Source: Actinoallomurus soli
GTDB lineage: Bacteria > Actinomycetota > Actinomycetes > Streptosporangiales > Streptosporangiaceae
NCBI RefSeq assembly: GCF_024055715.1
Contig: NZ_JAMXMV010000010.1
Coordinates: forward strand, 124,001 to 188,000
DNA: 64,000 nucleotides
Direction of reading: 5' to 3'
Notes under the pieces: generated by a model
Database searches by the model: none
Told to the model about the DNA's origin: nothing
The model's input: only the letters and a program-made list of their open reading frames with translations
Made by a program: the position numbers and the translations under genes
Part shown: positions 20,180 to 28,848 of the stretch, one piece after another
Position numbering within the stretch: position 1 is the stretch's first letter
Layout: the number at the start of each line of letters is the position of its first letter

Positions 20180-21172
20180 TCACGGGCGCAGAGCGAGAAG
20201 CCGGCCCGCGAGGTCGTCGAGGGGAAGCGCGTTCACCGCGCGGATCGTGTCGATGGCGTCGCCGGGGAAGGCCGCTACGCCGTGGCACGCGCCGGCGATG
20301 GCGCCGGCGATCGCCGCGATGGTGTCGCAGTCACCGCCGAGGGACGCCGCTCGCAGACACGCCTGCCAGGGGTCGTCCGGGTACACGGCCAGGATCGCGA
20401 ACGCGGCCGGTACGGACTCCTGGGTGGCCAGGCTGGTGCCGACGAGGCGATAGATATCGTCGGCGGCGGCCTCCGCGGGTCGGCCGGCGACGAGTTCGGT
20501 GGCCCACCGTATGCGGGAGGCGATGTCGGCGGCGGCCACCCAATGACCGCGGCGGACGCCGACCGCGGCGGCGTCCGCCGCGTGACGGGTGGCCTCCTTG
20601 ACGTCGGCTCCGTCGATTCCCGCGCTGACGGCCGCAGCGACGGCCGCCGCGCCGGCCAGCGCGACGCTCGTGTTGTGGGTCACCGAACTCGCCTCGACGA
20701 CGCTGTCGACGAGCGCGGTCAGATCGCTCCCGGCCGTGATCCCGACCGGCGCGATCCGCATGGCGGCGCCGTTGGTGTCGCCGTAGCGGCCGGCCTCCTC
20801 GACCGGTGCGCCCGCGGCGACGGCGGCCACCGCGCGCTTCGTGGAGGGGCCGAGCAGGTCCAGCGATCCGCGTCGGCGCATCTCCTCCTCCCATTCGAGG
20901 AGGGATCGGGCCAGTGCGACGGGGTCCACGTGGCCGGCGCCTTCGATCAGCAGCCGGGCGAGGAGAAGGGCCTGTTCGGTGTCGTCGGTGACGGATCCCG
21001 CGGGCATGCCGGCCGCGAGGGGGTGATCGGGTGCCGCGGGAAGGAACCCGGTGAGCACGCCGTAGGTGTCCTTCACCCGCTGCCGGGACAGCGATTGCGT
21101 CGGCATGCCGAGCGCGTCGCCGATGGCCAGGCCGTGCAGGGTTCCGCGCGCGCGTTCCTCGGCCCGCGTCAC
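20180..21172 (-). CDS. ADP-ribosylglycohydrolase-family protein
   Basis: The 330-residue all-helical protein has the DraG/ARH signatures: GTLHGLAIGDALGMPTQ, SVTDDTEQALLLARLL with metal-binding TDDT, GDTNGAAMRIAPVG, and SLGGDCDTIAAIAGAIAGA supplying the second metal site. Family enzymes hydrolyse N- or O-ribosyl bonds with two Mg2+ ions. The GTG at 21172 overlaps the stop of the GntR gene (GTGA), coupling it to its presumed regulator. With a nucleobase-type permease and a PfkB kinase downstream, it is more likely a small-molecule N-riboside hydrolase than a protein de-ADP-ribosylating enzyme; that is inference. Confidence 0.9.
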   Translation of the reverse strand: MTRAEERARGTLHGLAIGDALGMPTQSLSRQRVKDTYGVLTGFLPAAPDHPLAAGMPAGSVTDDTEQALLLARLLIEGAGHVDPVALARSLLEWEEEMRRRGSLDLLGPSTKRAVAAVAAGAPVEEAGRYGDTNGAAMRIAPVGITAGSDLTALVDSVVEASSVTHNTSVALAGAAAVAAAVSAGIDGADVKEATRHAADAAAVGVRRGHWVAAADIASRIRWATELVAGRPAEAAADDIYRLVGTSLATQESVPAAFAILAVYPDDPWQACLRAASLGGDCDTIAAIAGAIAGACHGVAAFPGDAIDTIRAVNALPLDDLAGRLLALRP

Positions 21173-21888
21173 GACGCGCTCCCGAACCGCAGGTGCAGTT
21201 GGAACCGCAGAGGGTCCAGCAGGCTCTCGACGTGCTCCACGAGTTCTCCGGTCGCCGTCCAGGAGACGCGGCGGGCTCTCAGGAACCACTCACCGGGCGG
21301 ACGGCCCAGCTCGGCGGCGTCGGTCTCGTCCAGGGGGCCGGCCGACACCCATTCCTCGCCGTGATCGGCGACGAGCCCGACGGAGGCCAGGGTGGCGGTC
21401 AGCGAGCCACCGATCAGCCCGCGGGCGGGCAGATCGAGGAGGCCGCCGACACCGGGGATCCTGCTGCGCTCCAGCGACACCGCCGGCCCATGCGTCAGCG
21501 TGCGCACGCGGTCGATGGCGAAGAACGACGGCGAGTCGGCGCCCAGCCGCTCCGCGAGGTCCGGGTCGTCCACTCTCTCCAGGCGCAGCAGCTTCGTCTC
21601 GGTGGACACGCCCTGGTCGGCCAGCGCTCGGGCCCAGCCCAGGCGGTCGTCGAGCGGCCGCCCGTCGAAGGTGACGAACGACCCCTTTCCGGAGTGGGTG
21701 GCGATGAGGCCTTCCCTGCTCAGCTCGGTCAATGCGGAGCGGATCGTGTTACGACTGACCGAGAACCGGGCCGCCAGCGCATGCTCGCCCGGCAGTCGGC
21801 TGCCGCGTTTCAGCCGGCCCGACCGGATCTCACGCGCGAGAGTCTCCGCGATGCTCCGGTGCTTGAGTCCGGGCACGTCGTCGGCCAT
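21169..21888 (-). CDS. GntR-family regulator, HutC subfamily (UTRA domain)
   Basis: The 239-residue protein has an N-terminal winged helix (KHRSIAETLAREIRSGRLK then LPGEHALAARFSVSRNTIRSAL) and a C-terminal UTRA ligand-binding domain starting near residue 85 with ERVDDPDLAERLG and ending LLDPLRFQLHLRF. It begins an operon with ARH, NCS1 permease and PfkB kinase, and an 18-bp inverted repeat lies 18 bases before its ATG, consistent with autoregulation by a substrate or product of the pathway. The ATG at 21888 is preceded by AGGGGTGG. Confidence 0.92.
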   Translation of the reverse strand: MADDVPGLKHRSIAETLAREIRSGRLKRGSRLPGEHALAARFSVSRNTIRSALTELSREGLIATHSGKGSFVTFDGRPLDDRLGWARALADQGVSTETKLLRLERVDDPDLAERLGADSPSFFAIDRVRTLTHGPAVSLERSRIPGVGGLLDLPARGLIGGSLTATLASVGLVADHGEEWVSAGPLDETDAAELGRPPGEWFLRARRVSWTATGELVEHVESLLDPLRFQLHLRFGSAS

Positions 21889-21905
21889 GTCCACCCCTGT
21901 TCTGA

Positions 21906-21923
21906 AACCTGTCCAGACATGTT
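21906..21923 (-). promoter_or_regulatory. Candidate GntR operator (18-bp inverted repeat)
   Basis: AACCTGTCCAGACATGTT is palindromic at all positions except one central-flank pair and the two-base centre (AAC-n-TGTC-nn-GACA-n-GTT). It lies immediately upstream of the GntR gene, where an autorepressor would bind. No second copy was noticed in the window. Confidence 0.6.
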
Positions 21924-21964
21924 CAGTGCAGGGTACGCCCGGAACGCCCGTTCCACAAGGGATC

Positions 21965-22000
21965 GGCCCCGCGGCCACACGTAGTGGCGGCCGCGGGGCC
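21965..22000 (-). terminator. GC-rich hairpin after desaturase gene
   Basis: Arms GGCCCCGCGG and CCGCGGGGCC plus CCAC/GTGG pair around a short loop, with a three-base bulge. It is 30 bases beyond the desaturase stop codon on the minus strand and upstream of the GntR operon, so it likely separates the two units. Confidence 0.6.
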
Positions 22001-22029
22001 TTTGAGCGATTCCGGGGAGAATCGCCGGA

Positions 22030-23061
22030 CTAGCGCAGCGGCGCGCCGGCGGCGTGCAGGTGGCCGAGCGCGTGGGCGTACGACTCGAACAGGCCCTCCT
22101 CGGTGTACGGGAGGCCGAGCCGCGCGCAGTGCGCCCGTACGAGGGGCTGGGCGCGACGCAGGTTCGGGCGCGGCATGCCGGGGAACAGGTGGTGCTCGAT
22201 CTGGTAGTTCAGCCCGCCCAGGAACCAGTCGGTGAGGAGGCCTCCGCGGACGTTGCGGGAGGTCAGGACCTGCTTGCGGAGGTGGTCCCAGCGCTCGCCC
22301 GGGCCCGGCATCGGCATGCCCTTGTGGTTCGGGGCGAACGCGGAGCCCAGGTGGACGCCGAGCACCGCCTGGTGCACGAGGACGAAGGCGACCGCCATGC
22401 CCGGCGACATCACGCTGAAGACCAGGCCGAGGTACGCGGCGGCGTGCACGGCCAGCAGGACCGCCTCGATGAGCGCCGTACGCCGCCGGTCCCCGCTCTC
22501 GCCGCGTGCCGCCGCGATCACCGACCGGACGCTGGAGACCTTGAGGTTGAAGCCCTCCAGGAGGAGCAGCGGGAAGAACAGCCGCCCCTGGTTGCGGGTG
22601 AGCCACCGGACGAGGGCGCCGCGCCGGTCGGCGGCCTGTTCGGCGGTCCAGACGAGGACTCCGACGCCGACGTCGGGGTCCTTGTCCACGTGGTTCGGGT
22701 TGGCGTGGTGCCGGTTGTGCTTGTCGGTCCACCACCCGTAGCTCAGGCCGACCGCCAGGTTCCCGATGAACAGCCCCATGAGGCGGTTCACGCGGCGGGT
22801 CCCGGCGATCTGCGCGTGGCCGGCGTCGTGCCCGACGAAGTACAGCCGGGTCGTGAGGACCGCCGCGGGGACGGCCAGGGCCAGCTGCCACCAGGAGTCG
22901 CCGACGACGGCGACCAGGGCGAACACGGCGCCGTACAGCAGCAGGTCCAGGCCCACCGTTCCGGCGTAGCGGCGGGTGCGGCGGTCCAGCAGACCGGCGG
23001 CGCGCACCTCCTGGATCAGCGGGGCGAAGTCGCTCCTGGGCAGGGTGGCGGTTCCGGGCAT
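22030..23061 (-). CDS. Membrane fatty-acid (acyl) desaturase
   Basis: The 343-residue protein has the three histidine boxes of front-end type acyl desaturases: HDAGH (residues 78-82), HNRHH (115-119) and QIEHH near the C-terminus, separated by two pairs of hydrophobic membrane helices. It would introduce a double bond into an acyl-lipid or acyl-CoA using oxygen and an electron donor. The third box with Gln in place of the first His is typical of delta-6-like enzymes. The ATG at 23061 has AGGGGA seven bases upstream; an earlier in-frame GTG at 23106 has none. No fused cytochrome b5 is present. Confidence 0.93.
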   Translation of the reverse strand: MPGTATLPRSDFAPLIQEVRAAGLLDRRTRRYAGTVGLDLLLYGAVFALVAVVGDSWWQLALAVPAAVLTTRLYFVGHDAGHAQIAGTRRVNRLMGLFIGNLAVGLSYGWWTDKHNRHHANPNHVDKDPDVGVGVLVWTAEQAADRRGALVRWLTRNQGRLFFPLLLLEGFNLKVSSVRSVIAAARGESGDRRRTALIEAVLLAVHAAAYLGLVFSVMSPGMAVAFVLVHQAVLGVHLGSAFAPNHKGMPMPGPGERWDHLRKQVLTSRNVRGGLLTDWFLGGLNYQIEHHLFPGMPRPNLRRAQPLVRAHCARLGLPYTEEGLFESYAHALGHLHAAGAPLR

Positions 23062-23287
23062 ACGCAAGTCCCCTAGCGGTCGTGAAATCGGGTTGCTGAC
23101 TGTCACGAGACACTAGGGACGCGCCGGTGTCGCGCCCAGCCGGTCAGCACCCTAGGGGCCGGAAGGTATGCCCCCGGTAAAGAGTGGTGCTGGCACCACC
23201 ATCGCGCGGTTCTCAGGCCCAGTGACCGTCATGCCGCCCCCACGGCAGGCTCGGCGGTGGATGATGGAGCCCGGAATCGGAGGGAAC

Positions 23288-24553
23288 ATGAGAATCGGTG
23301 CCGCCCCGCTCGCGGCCGTACGGGGACTCGCGCTGGCGTTGCTGGCCTTGCCGGTGTCGCTGGCGTTGTTCATCTTCTCCGTCGTGTTCTTCGCGGTGAC
23401 GTTCCCCATCGGGTTCCTGCTGTTCCCCGTGGTGATCGCCGGGGTCCGCAGCTACGCCGGCGCGCGCCGGCGGCTGGCGTATACGTGGTTCGGAGTGGAG
23501 ATCAAGGAGCCGTACAAGCCGAGGCCGCGGTTCCGCCGCGGCCTGAGGGGCGTCTTCCAGCGCTACCGGTGGGCCGTGGCCGACCCGGCGACCTGGCGGG
23601 ACGTGCTGTGGCTGTTCGTCGACGCGACGGTGGGCGCCGTCCTGGGGCTCGTCGCCTTCGCCGTCCCGATGTACGGCCCGTACGGATGGGTGCTGGCGGC
23701 GGGGGTCTGGAAGCCGATCTTCGAGTCCGGGGGCGGCGACTGGTACACGTTCATCCACGTCGTCGACCAGAACTCGGCCGACAACGCGGCGCTGCTCGGC
23801 GTCGTCTACACGCTGATCGGCCTGTGGCTCGCCCCGAGGCTCCTGCGGGCGAGCTCCCTGCTGACCCGTGGGCTGCTCGCCCCGACGCGGGAGCGGGAGC
23901 TGGAGCTGCGGGTCGCGCACCTGACGGAGTCCCGCTCCGACGCCCTGGACACCCAGGCGGCCGAGCTGCGGCGCATCGAGCGCGACCTGCACGACGGCGC
24001 GCAGGCGCGGCTGGTCGCCATGGGCATGAGCCTGGGCGCGATCGAGCACCTGATGGACCGCGATCCGGAGAAGGCCCGGCGGCTGCTCGCGGAGGCGCGC
24101 GAGTCGTCGTCCAAGGCGCTGACCGAGCTGCGCGACCTCGTGCGCGGCATCCATCCCCCCGTGCTGGCCGAGCGCGGCCTCGGCGACGCCGTACGGGCGC
24201 TGGCCATGGCCAGTCCGCTGAACACCGAGGTCTCGGTCGAGCTGCCCGGCCGGCTGGAGGCCCCGGTGGAGTCGGCGGCCTACTTCGCGGTCTCGGAGGT
24301 GCTGACCAACGCCGCCAAGCACTCCGGCGCGCGACGGGTCTGGATCGACATACGGTACGAGGACGACCGGCTGCGCCTCGTGATCACCGATGACGGCCAC
24401 GGCGGCGCCGACGCGTCCGGCGGCACGGGGCTGCTCGGGATCGAGCGCCGACTCGGTACATTCGACGGTGTTCTGGCCCTCAGCAGTCCGGTGGGCGGTC
24501 CGACCATGGTCACGATGGAGCTGCCGTGCGTCCTCACCGCTCCCGGGCACTGA
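23288..24553 (+). CDS. NarL-type sensor histidine kinase with membrane sensor domain (TCS 1)
   Basis: The 421-residue protein starts with a four-helix putative sensor domain (residues 1-195) with the actinobacterial YAGARRRLAYTWFGVEI and YRWAVADPATWRDV segments, then a HisKA_3 dimerisation domain with phospho-acceptor His235 in IERDLHDGAQARL, and a HATPase_c domain with SEVLTNAAKHS (N box), DDGHGG and GGTGLLGIERRL (G boxes). It should phosphorylate the regulator encoded 19 bases downstream. The ATG at 23288 has GGAGGG just upstream. It is paralogous to the kinase at 28849-30147. Confidence 0.95.
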   Translation: MRIGAAPLAAVRGLALALLALPVSLALFIFSVVFFAVTFPIGFLLFPVVIAGVRSYAGARRRLAYTWFGVEIKEPYKPRPRFRRGLRGVFQRYRWAVADPATWRDVLWLFVDATVGAVLGLVAFAVPMYGPYGWVLAAGVWKPIFESGGGDWYTFIHVVDQNSADNAALLGVVYTLIGLWLAPRLLRASSLLTRGLLAPTRERELELRVAHLTESRSDALDTQAAELRRIERDLHDGAQARLVAMGMSLGAIEHLMDRDPEKARRLLAEARESSSKALTELRDLVRGIHPPVLAERGLGDAVRALAMASPLNTEVSVELPGRLEAPVESAAYFAVSEVLTNAAKHSGARRVWIDIRYEDDRLRLVITDDGHGGADASGGTGLLGIERRLGTFDGVLALSSPVGGPTMVTMELPCVLTAPGH

Positions 24554-24572
24554 CCCCCCGAGAGGGAGAGTG

Positions 24573-25220
24573 ATGCGCGTCGTCCTCGCCGAGGACCTGT
24601 TCCTCCTGCGCGACGGGCTGATCAGGCTGCTCGAGGCGTACGGCTTCGAGATCGCCGCGGCCGTCGACAACGGTCCCGAGCTGACCCGGGCGCTGCTGAC
24701 GATCAAGCCCGACGTGGCGGTCGTCGACGTGCGCCTGCCGCCGTCGTTCACCGACGAGGGCCTGCAGGCCGCGCTGCACGCCCGGCGGGAGGTCCCCGGC
24801 CTGCCGGTGCTGGTCCTGTCCCAGCATGTGGAGCAGCTGTACGCGCGGGAGCTTCTGGCCGACGGCAGTGGCGGGGTGGGCTACCTGCTGAAGGACCGGG
24901 TGTTCGACGCGGACCAGTTCGTCGACGCGGTGCGCCGGGTCGCGGGCGGCGGGACCGCCATGGACCCGCAGGTGATCTCCCAGCTGCTGGCGCGCAACGC
25001 GCGGAACGAGCCGCTCGGCGGCCTGACGCCCCGGGAGCGCGAGGTGCTGGAGCTGATGGCCGAGGGCCGCTCCAACACCGCGATCGCCCAGCGGCTCGTC
25101 ATCACCGAGCGCGCCGTCGCCAAGCACACGTCCAACATCTTCGGGAAGCTGAACCTGCCGCCCTCCGACGACGACAACCGCCGCGTCCTGGCCGTCCTGG
25201 CCTTCCTCGACCGGAGCTGA
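24573..25220 (+). CDS. NarL/LuxR-family response regulator (TCS 1)
   Basis: The 215-residue protein has a receiver domain with acidic pair Glu7/Asp8 and phospho-acceptor Asp52 in VAVVDVRLPP, and a C-terminal LuxR HTH (LTPREREVLELMAEGRSNTAIAQRL ... in two helices, then KHTSNIFGKL). It is the partner of the kinase just upstream. The ATG at 24573 has GAGGGAGAG upstream. It ends 11 bases from the 3' end of the convergent DUF4429-type gene. Confidence 0.95.
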   Translation: MRVVLAEDLFLLRDGLIRLLEAYGFEIAAAVDNGPELTRALLTIKPDVAVVDVRLPPSFTDEGLQAALHARREVPGLPVLVLSQHVEQLYARELLADGSGGVGYLLKDRVFDADQFVDAVRRVAGGGTAMDPQVISQLLARNARNEPLGGLTPREREVLELMAEGRSNTAIAQRLVITERAVAKHTSNIFGKLNLPPSDDDNRRVLAVLAFLDRS

Positions 25221-25231
25221 GGGGGGCCGGT

Positions 25232-28108
25232 TCAGCGGCGCCGCAGCTCCGCGCACTTGGCGGCGAACTCCTCGGCGGTGAGCAGTCCGTCCTGGCGAAG
25301 GCGGACCAGGTCGCCCAGCTTCGCGGCCGTCTCGCCGATGCGGCCCACCCACGCGCGGACCTCGTCCTTGCTCGCGGCCGTGCGTCCGGGATGGCGCACC
25401 GCCTCCGGCCACACGGGGGTTCCGGCGAGGTACGCGTCGACCGCCGCCTCGAACCGCTCGCCGTCGGCCAGGGGGCCCGCGCACTTGGCGTTCAGCTCCG
25501 CCTCGGTCAGCAGCCCGTTCTTCTGCGCGTTGACGAGCTGGGTGAGCCGCGCGGCGGCCTCGGCGATCCCACCGAGCCACCCGGAGACGTCGGACAGCCC
25601 GATCTCCGGCTCCGCCGCGTACGGGTATCCCGGACCGGCGGGCTCCGCCGTGTAGGGGGACGCCGGACCGGCGGGCTCCGCCGCAAGGTGCTGTCCCGGG
25701 CCGGCCGGCGACGGCCGTACAGGCGAGCCCGCGAGAAGGGAGTGGATCGCCGCCTCGAAACGCTCACCGCCCCGCAGCCGGAAGACCAGGTCCCAGGAGC
25801 CGGACCCGGTCTCGAGGTGCAGGTCCTCGTCGCCCCGGCGCCTCCACTCGTGATGCCGCACGCCGGCGACCTCGGGGAGCGGAACGCGCCGCAGGCCTCC
25901 GGGACCGGCGAACAGCACCGCGCGTCCGGTCAGCGCGAGCAGACCGTTCTCACCGGCGAACAGCGCCGGCTCCAGTTCGTAGAGCTGGTCACCGGGCCCC
26001 AGCCCCGCGCCGAGCAGGAGGAGCTGCTGGGCGCCGGCCTGGTCTCCGGCACGGGAACGGGACAGTGCCGCGGCGACATCCGGCCGTGCCCGTACGGCAT
26101 CGGGCGAGACGCCGGCGGGCGCCGGGACGCGCTCCGGGGGGCACTGCCGCATGGCGTCGATGGCGTGCGCGAACCGTTCGGGCTCGCGTAGCCAGGTGAA
26201 CTCGATGGTGTCGTAGTCGTTGTCCGTGGCCGTCAGCCTGCCCGGGCTGCCGTCATAGTCGGTGTCGTAGGAGACGTAGTCGATGTCGGTGAAGGCGAGC
26301 GCGTTCAGGCCGCCCTCCTGATCAGCGAAGACGGCGCGCCGGTCGGTGAGCGCCAGGAGTCCTGCCTTGCCGCCCCACCGCCCGGGTTCCACCTCCTTGA
26401 CGGGTTCGCCCGCGTCGAGAACACCGAGCAGCGCCGCCAGCTCGCGCTGGAACGGGCTCACGTCGCTCCTCGTCCGGCTCAGGGCGGCGGCGACGTCGGG
26501 CCGTCCGGCCTGCGGCGGGGCCGGGGACATGGGCGGCGCCTGCGGTGTTCCCGCCGGTGCACCAGTGTGCGGTCCGGCCTTCGGCGCGGCGGTATGGGGT
26601 CCAGCGCCCGGAGCGGCGGCGTACGCGGGCGACGGCGCGCCGGGCTCCTGCCCTCCGTACGCGCCGAAGCGGAGGGCGCGGAAGGTCTGCTGGAAGCGGA
26701 CCGGGTGGTAGATGCCGTGGAAGGGGATCTCGTCGCCCTCCTCATCGATCCACACCAGGTTCCCCTCGTGCGTCTCGTCCCAGGTCGCGCGGACGTCGGC
26801 GAACATGTGCAGCGGCACCGCCGTGTGGCCGCCGAGGGCGTCGTCGGGCCCCATGCTGAGCAGGTGCCGGTCGGTGAGGAAGAAGACCAGGACGCGCCGG
26901 CCGACGGCCAGCTCGATCTCACGGACCGTCTCGCCGGGTTCCAGCGCGGCCGACAGCGCCGCCAGCTCGCGGGCCATGGCGCGGACGCGCCCGCTGGCCC
27001 GGGCGAGCGCCTCGCCGACGTCCGGCCGCAGGCCGGCGGTGCGCAGCAACTCGGAGTCGGGGACGCGAGTGACGCCCTGCAGCGCGCGCGTCACCTGCAG
27101 CGTGAACTCCAGCGCGGCCGGGTCGTTGTTGTGCAGTACCGCATCCACGTCCAGAGACGGGTCGGGCGCGGACCGATCACCGGCCGTACCGGCGAGCCGG
27201 ACCCGTACGTGACCGACGCCTCCGTTCGCCTCGACGAGCTCGACCTGGTCGACGGCGGCCAGCGGGATCGCGCGGGTCATGCCCTGGCTGCTCACGATCA
27301 CGCGGGCGCCGTCGAATTCGGCTCGCCCGTGCAGCCCGTGCAGGACTACGCCGGCGCCGCCCGGCCCTCCCACGCCGGACAGCCCGTGCGGAAGACCGCC
27401 GTCGGCCGGCGGGGCGTTCAGGTCCAGCTGCCGGCCGCGGAGCGCGGTCGCGACGCCCGCGGCGAACAGGAGCACCTCGGCCCGCTCGGACGCGAACGGC
27501 AGGCAGCGCTCGCCGTCCCGCGGGTCCGGTACGAGGTCGGCACGCTCGCCGACGGCGCGGAACCAGAGGAAGTCGCCCCTCCTACCCTGGCCGTGCACGC
27601 AGGTGACCGCGTCGAGGGCGGCGAGTGGGAAGGTCCGTCCCTCGCCTCCGGCCTTCCAGTCCAGGCGGACGTTCCGGCCGTCGAAGTGACAGGTCCCGTC
27701 GTAGGTCTCGACCGCCGGCGGCCAAGCGGCCTCGACCATGAACTCGCCGGCGGCGGACTGCGCCAGGCCGGTGGAGACGACGGCCCCGTGCAGGGTCTCC
27801 GCCAGCCGTTGCGCGTCCGCCTCGCCCTCCGGGGGGAACTCGACGAAGAAGGGATGGTCGTCGGCCGAGATCATCGCGCCGGCCACCGCGTAGAACGGAT
27901 CCGCGCCCTGGCGCAGGAGGAGGGTCAGCCGTCCGAGCCGCCGCCGGCCCGGCGGCGTCAGCTGGACGCCGGCCAGCGCGGTCACCGGGAAGGCGATCCG
28001 GCCCAGCCGACGGCGCAGCCAGCCGCCGGAGGAAGGTGAGTAGTCCATGCGGCACTGCCGCCCGTCGAACGCCAGCCGGGCGTCCATCCCCGTCAACCCC
28101 GTGGTCAC
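25232..28108 (-). CDS. Large multi-domain PH-like (DUF4429-type) protein with C-terminal SHOCT repeats
   Basis: The 958-residue protein is built of repeated beta-rich PH-like domains. Two early units contain RLAFDGRQCRMDYSP and TCHFDGRNVRLDW patterns typical of DUF4429, a third has LHGRAEFDGARVIVSS, and two or three later units have the bacterial PH pattern (LLALTDRRAVFAD; LLALTGRAVLFAG). The C-terminus has two SHOCT helices, LVNAQKNGLLTEAELNAKC and LVRLRQDGLLTAEEFAAKC. A Pro/Ala-rich linker lies near the middle. No signal peptide or membrane helix is seen, so it is cytosolic and probably a membrane- or partner-binding scaffold. It lies between two paralogous two-component systems. The GTG at 28108 follows TAATGT by seven bases, suggesting a leaderless message. 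Confidence 0.78.
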   Translation of the reverse strand: MTTGLTGMDARLAFDGRQCRMDYSPSSGGWLRRRLGRIAFPVTALAGVQLTPPGRRRLGRLTLLLRQGADPFYAVAGAMISADDHPFFVEFPPEGEADAQRLAETLHGAVVSTGLAQSAAGEFMVEAAWPPAVETYDGTCHFDGRNVRLDWKAGGEGRTFPLAALDAVTCVHGQGRRGDFLWFRAVGERADLVPDPRDGERCLPFASERAEVLLFAAGVATALRGRQLDLNAPPADGGLPHGLSGVGGPGGAGVVLHGLHGRAEFDGARVIVSSQGMTRAIPLAAVDQVELVEANGGVGHVRVRLAGTAGDRSAPDPSLDVDAVLHNNDPAALEFTLQVTRALQGVTRVPDSELLRTAGLRPDVGEALARASGRVRAMARELAALSAALEPGETVREIELAVGRRVLVFFLTDRHLLSMGPDDALGGHTAVPLHMFADVRATWDETHEGNLVWIDEEGDEIPFHGIYHPVRFQQTFRALRFGAYGGQEPGAPSPAYAAAPGAGPHTAAPKAGPHTGAPAGTPQAPPMSPAPPQAGRPDVAAALSRTRSDVSPFQRELAALLGVLDAGEPVKEVEPGRWGGKAGLLALTDRRAVFADQEGGLNALAFTDIDYVSYDTDYDGSPGRLTATDNDYDTIEFTWLREPERFAHAIDAMRQCPPERVPAPAGVSPDAVRARPDVAAALSRSRAGDQAGAQQLLLLGAGLGPGDQLYELEPALFAGENGLLALTGRAVLFAGPGGLRRVPLPEVAGVRHHEWRRRGDEDLHLETGSGSWDLVFRLRGGERFEAAIHSLLAGSPVRPSPAGPGQHLAAEPAGPASPYTAEPAGPGYPYAAEPEIGLSDVSGWLGGIAEAAARLTQLVNAQKNGLLTEAELNAKCAGPLADGERFEAAVDAYLAGTPVWPEAVRHPGRTAASKDEVRAWVGRIGETAAKLGDLVRLRQDGLLTAEEFAAKCAELRRR

Positions 28109-28115
28109 TTCCGGG

Positions 28116-28121
28116 ACATTA
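28116..28121 (-). promoter_or_regulatory. Candidate -10 hexamer TAATGT for a leaderless transcript
   Basis: The hexamer ends seven bases before the GTG at 28108. The motif AATGTCC occurs twice in the 40 bases upstream. There is no Shine-Dalgarno sequence at a useful distance. Confidence 0.4.
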
Positions 28122-28180
28122 GCAACATGCCGGACATTTGCCACGGGCGTGGTCGGTCCGCGGCCGCAGGGCCGTACGGA

Positions 28181-28828
28181 TCAGCTCTGGCCGAGGTAGG
28201 CGAGCACGGCCTTGACCCGGCGGTGGGTGCTGTCGGTGTGCTGCAGGTCCAGCTTGAGGAAGATGTTGGAGATGTGCTTCTCCACCGCGCCGTCGGTGAC
28301 ATAGAGGCGGCGGGCGACCGCGGCGTTCGACAGGCCCTCGGCCATCAGGCCGAGAACCTCCCGCTCGCGCGGCGTGAGCGCCTCCAGCCGGTCCCCGCGG
28401 CGCCGCCGCCCCAGCAGCTGGCCGATCACCTCGGGGTCGATGACCGTGCCGCCGTCGGCCACCCGGCGTACGGCGGCGGTGAACTCCGCCACGTCGGCGA
28501 CCCGCTCCTTCAGGAGGTACCCGACACCGTCCGCGCCGTCGCCGATCAGGTCGGTCGCGTAACGCTCCTCGACGTACTGGGAGAAGACGAGGATCGGCGT
28601 GCCGGGCACCCGCCGCCGAGCCTCCAGCGCGGCCCGCAGGCCCTCGTCGGTGAAGGAGGGCGGCATCCGCACGTCGACGATGGCGAGGTCGGGCCGGTGC
28701 TCCTCCACGATGGCGACCAGCCCCGGGCCGTCACCGGCCGTGGCGACCGTCTCGATGTCCTCATCCGCGAGCAGCCGGATCAGCCCCTCGCGCAGCATTA
28801 CGGCGTCTTCCGCGATCACGACCCGCAC
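28181..28828 (-). CDS. NarL/LuxR-family response regulator (TCS 2)
   Basis: The 215-residue protein mirrors the TCS 1 regulator: receiver with Glu7/Asp8 and Asp52 in LAIVDVRMPPSFTDEG, then a LuxR HTH (LTPREREVLGLMAEGLSNAAV, VEKHISNIFLKLDL). It lies 20 bases after its kinase gene and is transcribed with it. It is divergent-side neighbour of the large PH-like protein gene, 72 bases away. Confidence 0.95.
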   Translation of the reverse strand: MRVVIAEDAVMLREGLIRLLADEDIETVATAGDGPGLVAIVEEHRPDLAIVDVRMPPSFTDEGLRAALEARRRVPGTPILVFSQYVEERYATDLIGDGADGVGYLLKERVADVAEFTAAVRRVADGGTVIDPEVIGQLLGRRRRGDRLEALTPREREVLGLMAEGLSNAAVARRLYVTDGAVEKHISNIFLKLDLQHTDSTHRRVKAVLAYLGQS

Positions 28829-28848
28829 GCTCCCAGACTAGAGGAACG

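Noticed and set aside
22030-23106. GTG at 23106 as desaturase start
   Set aside because: No ribosome-binding site precedes it, while the ATG at 23061 has AGGGGA at good spacing.
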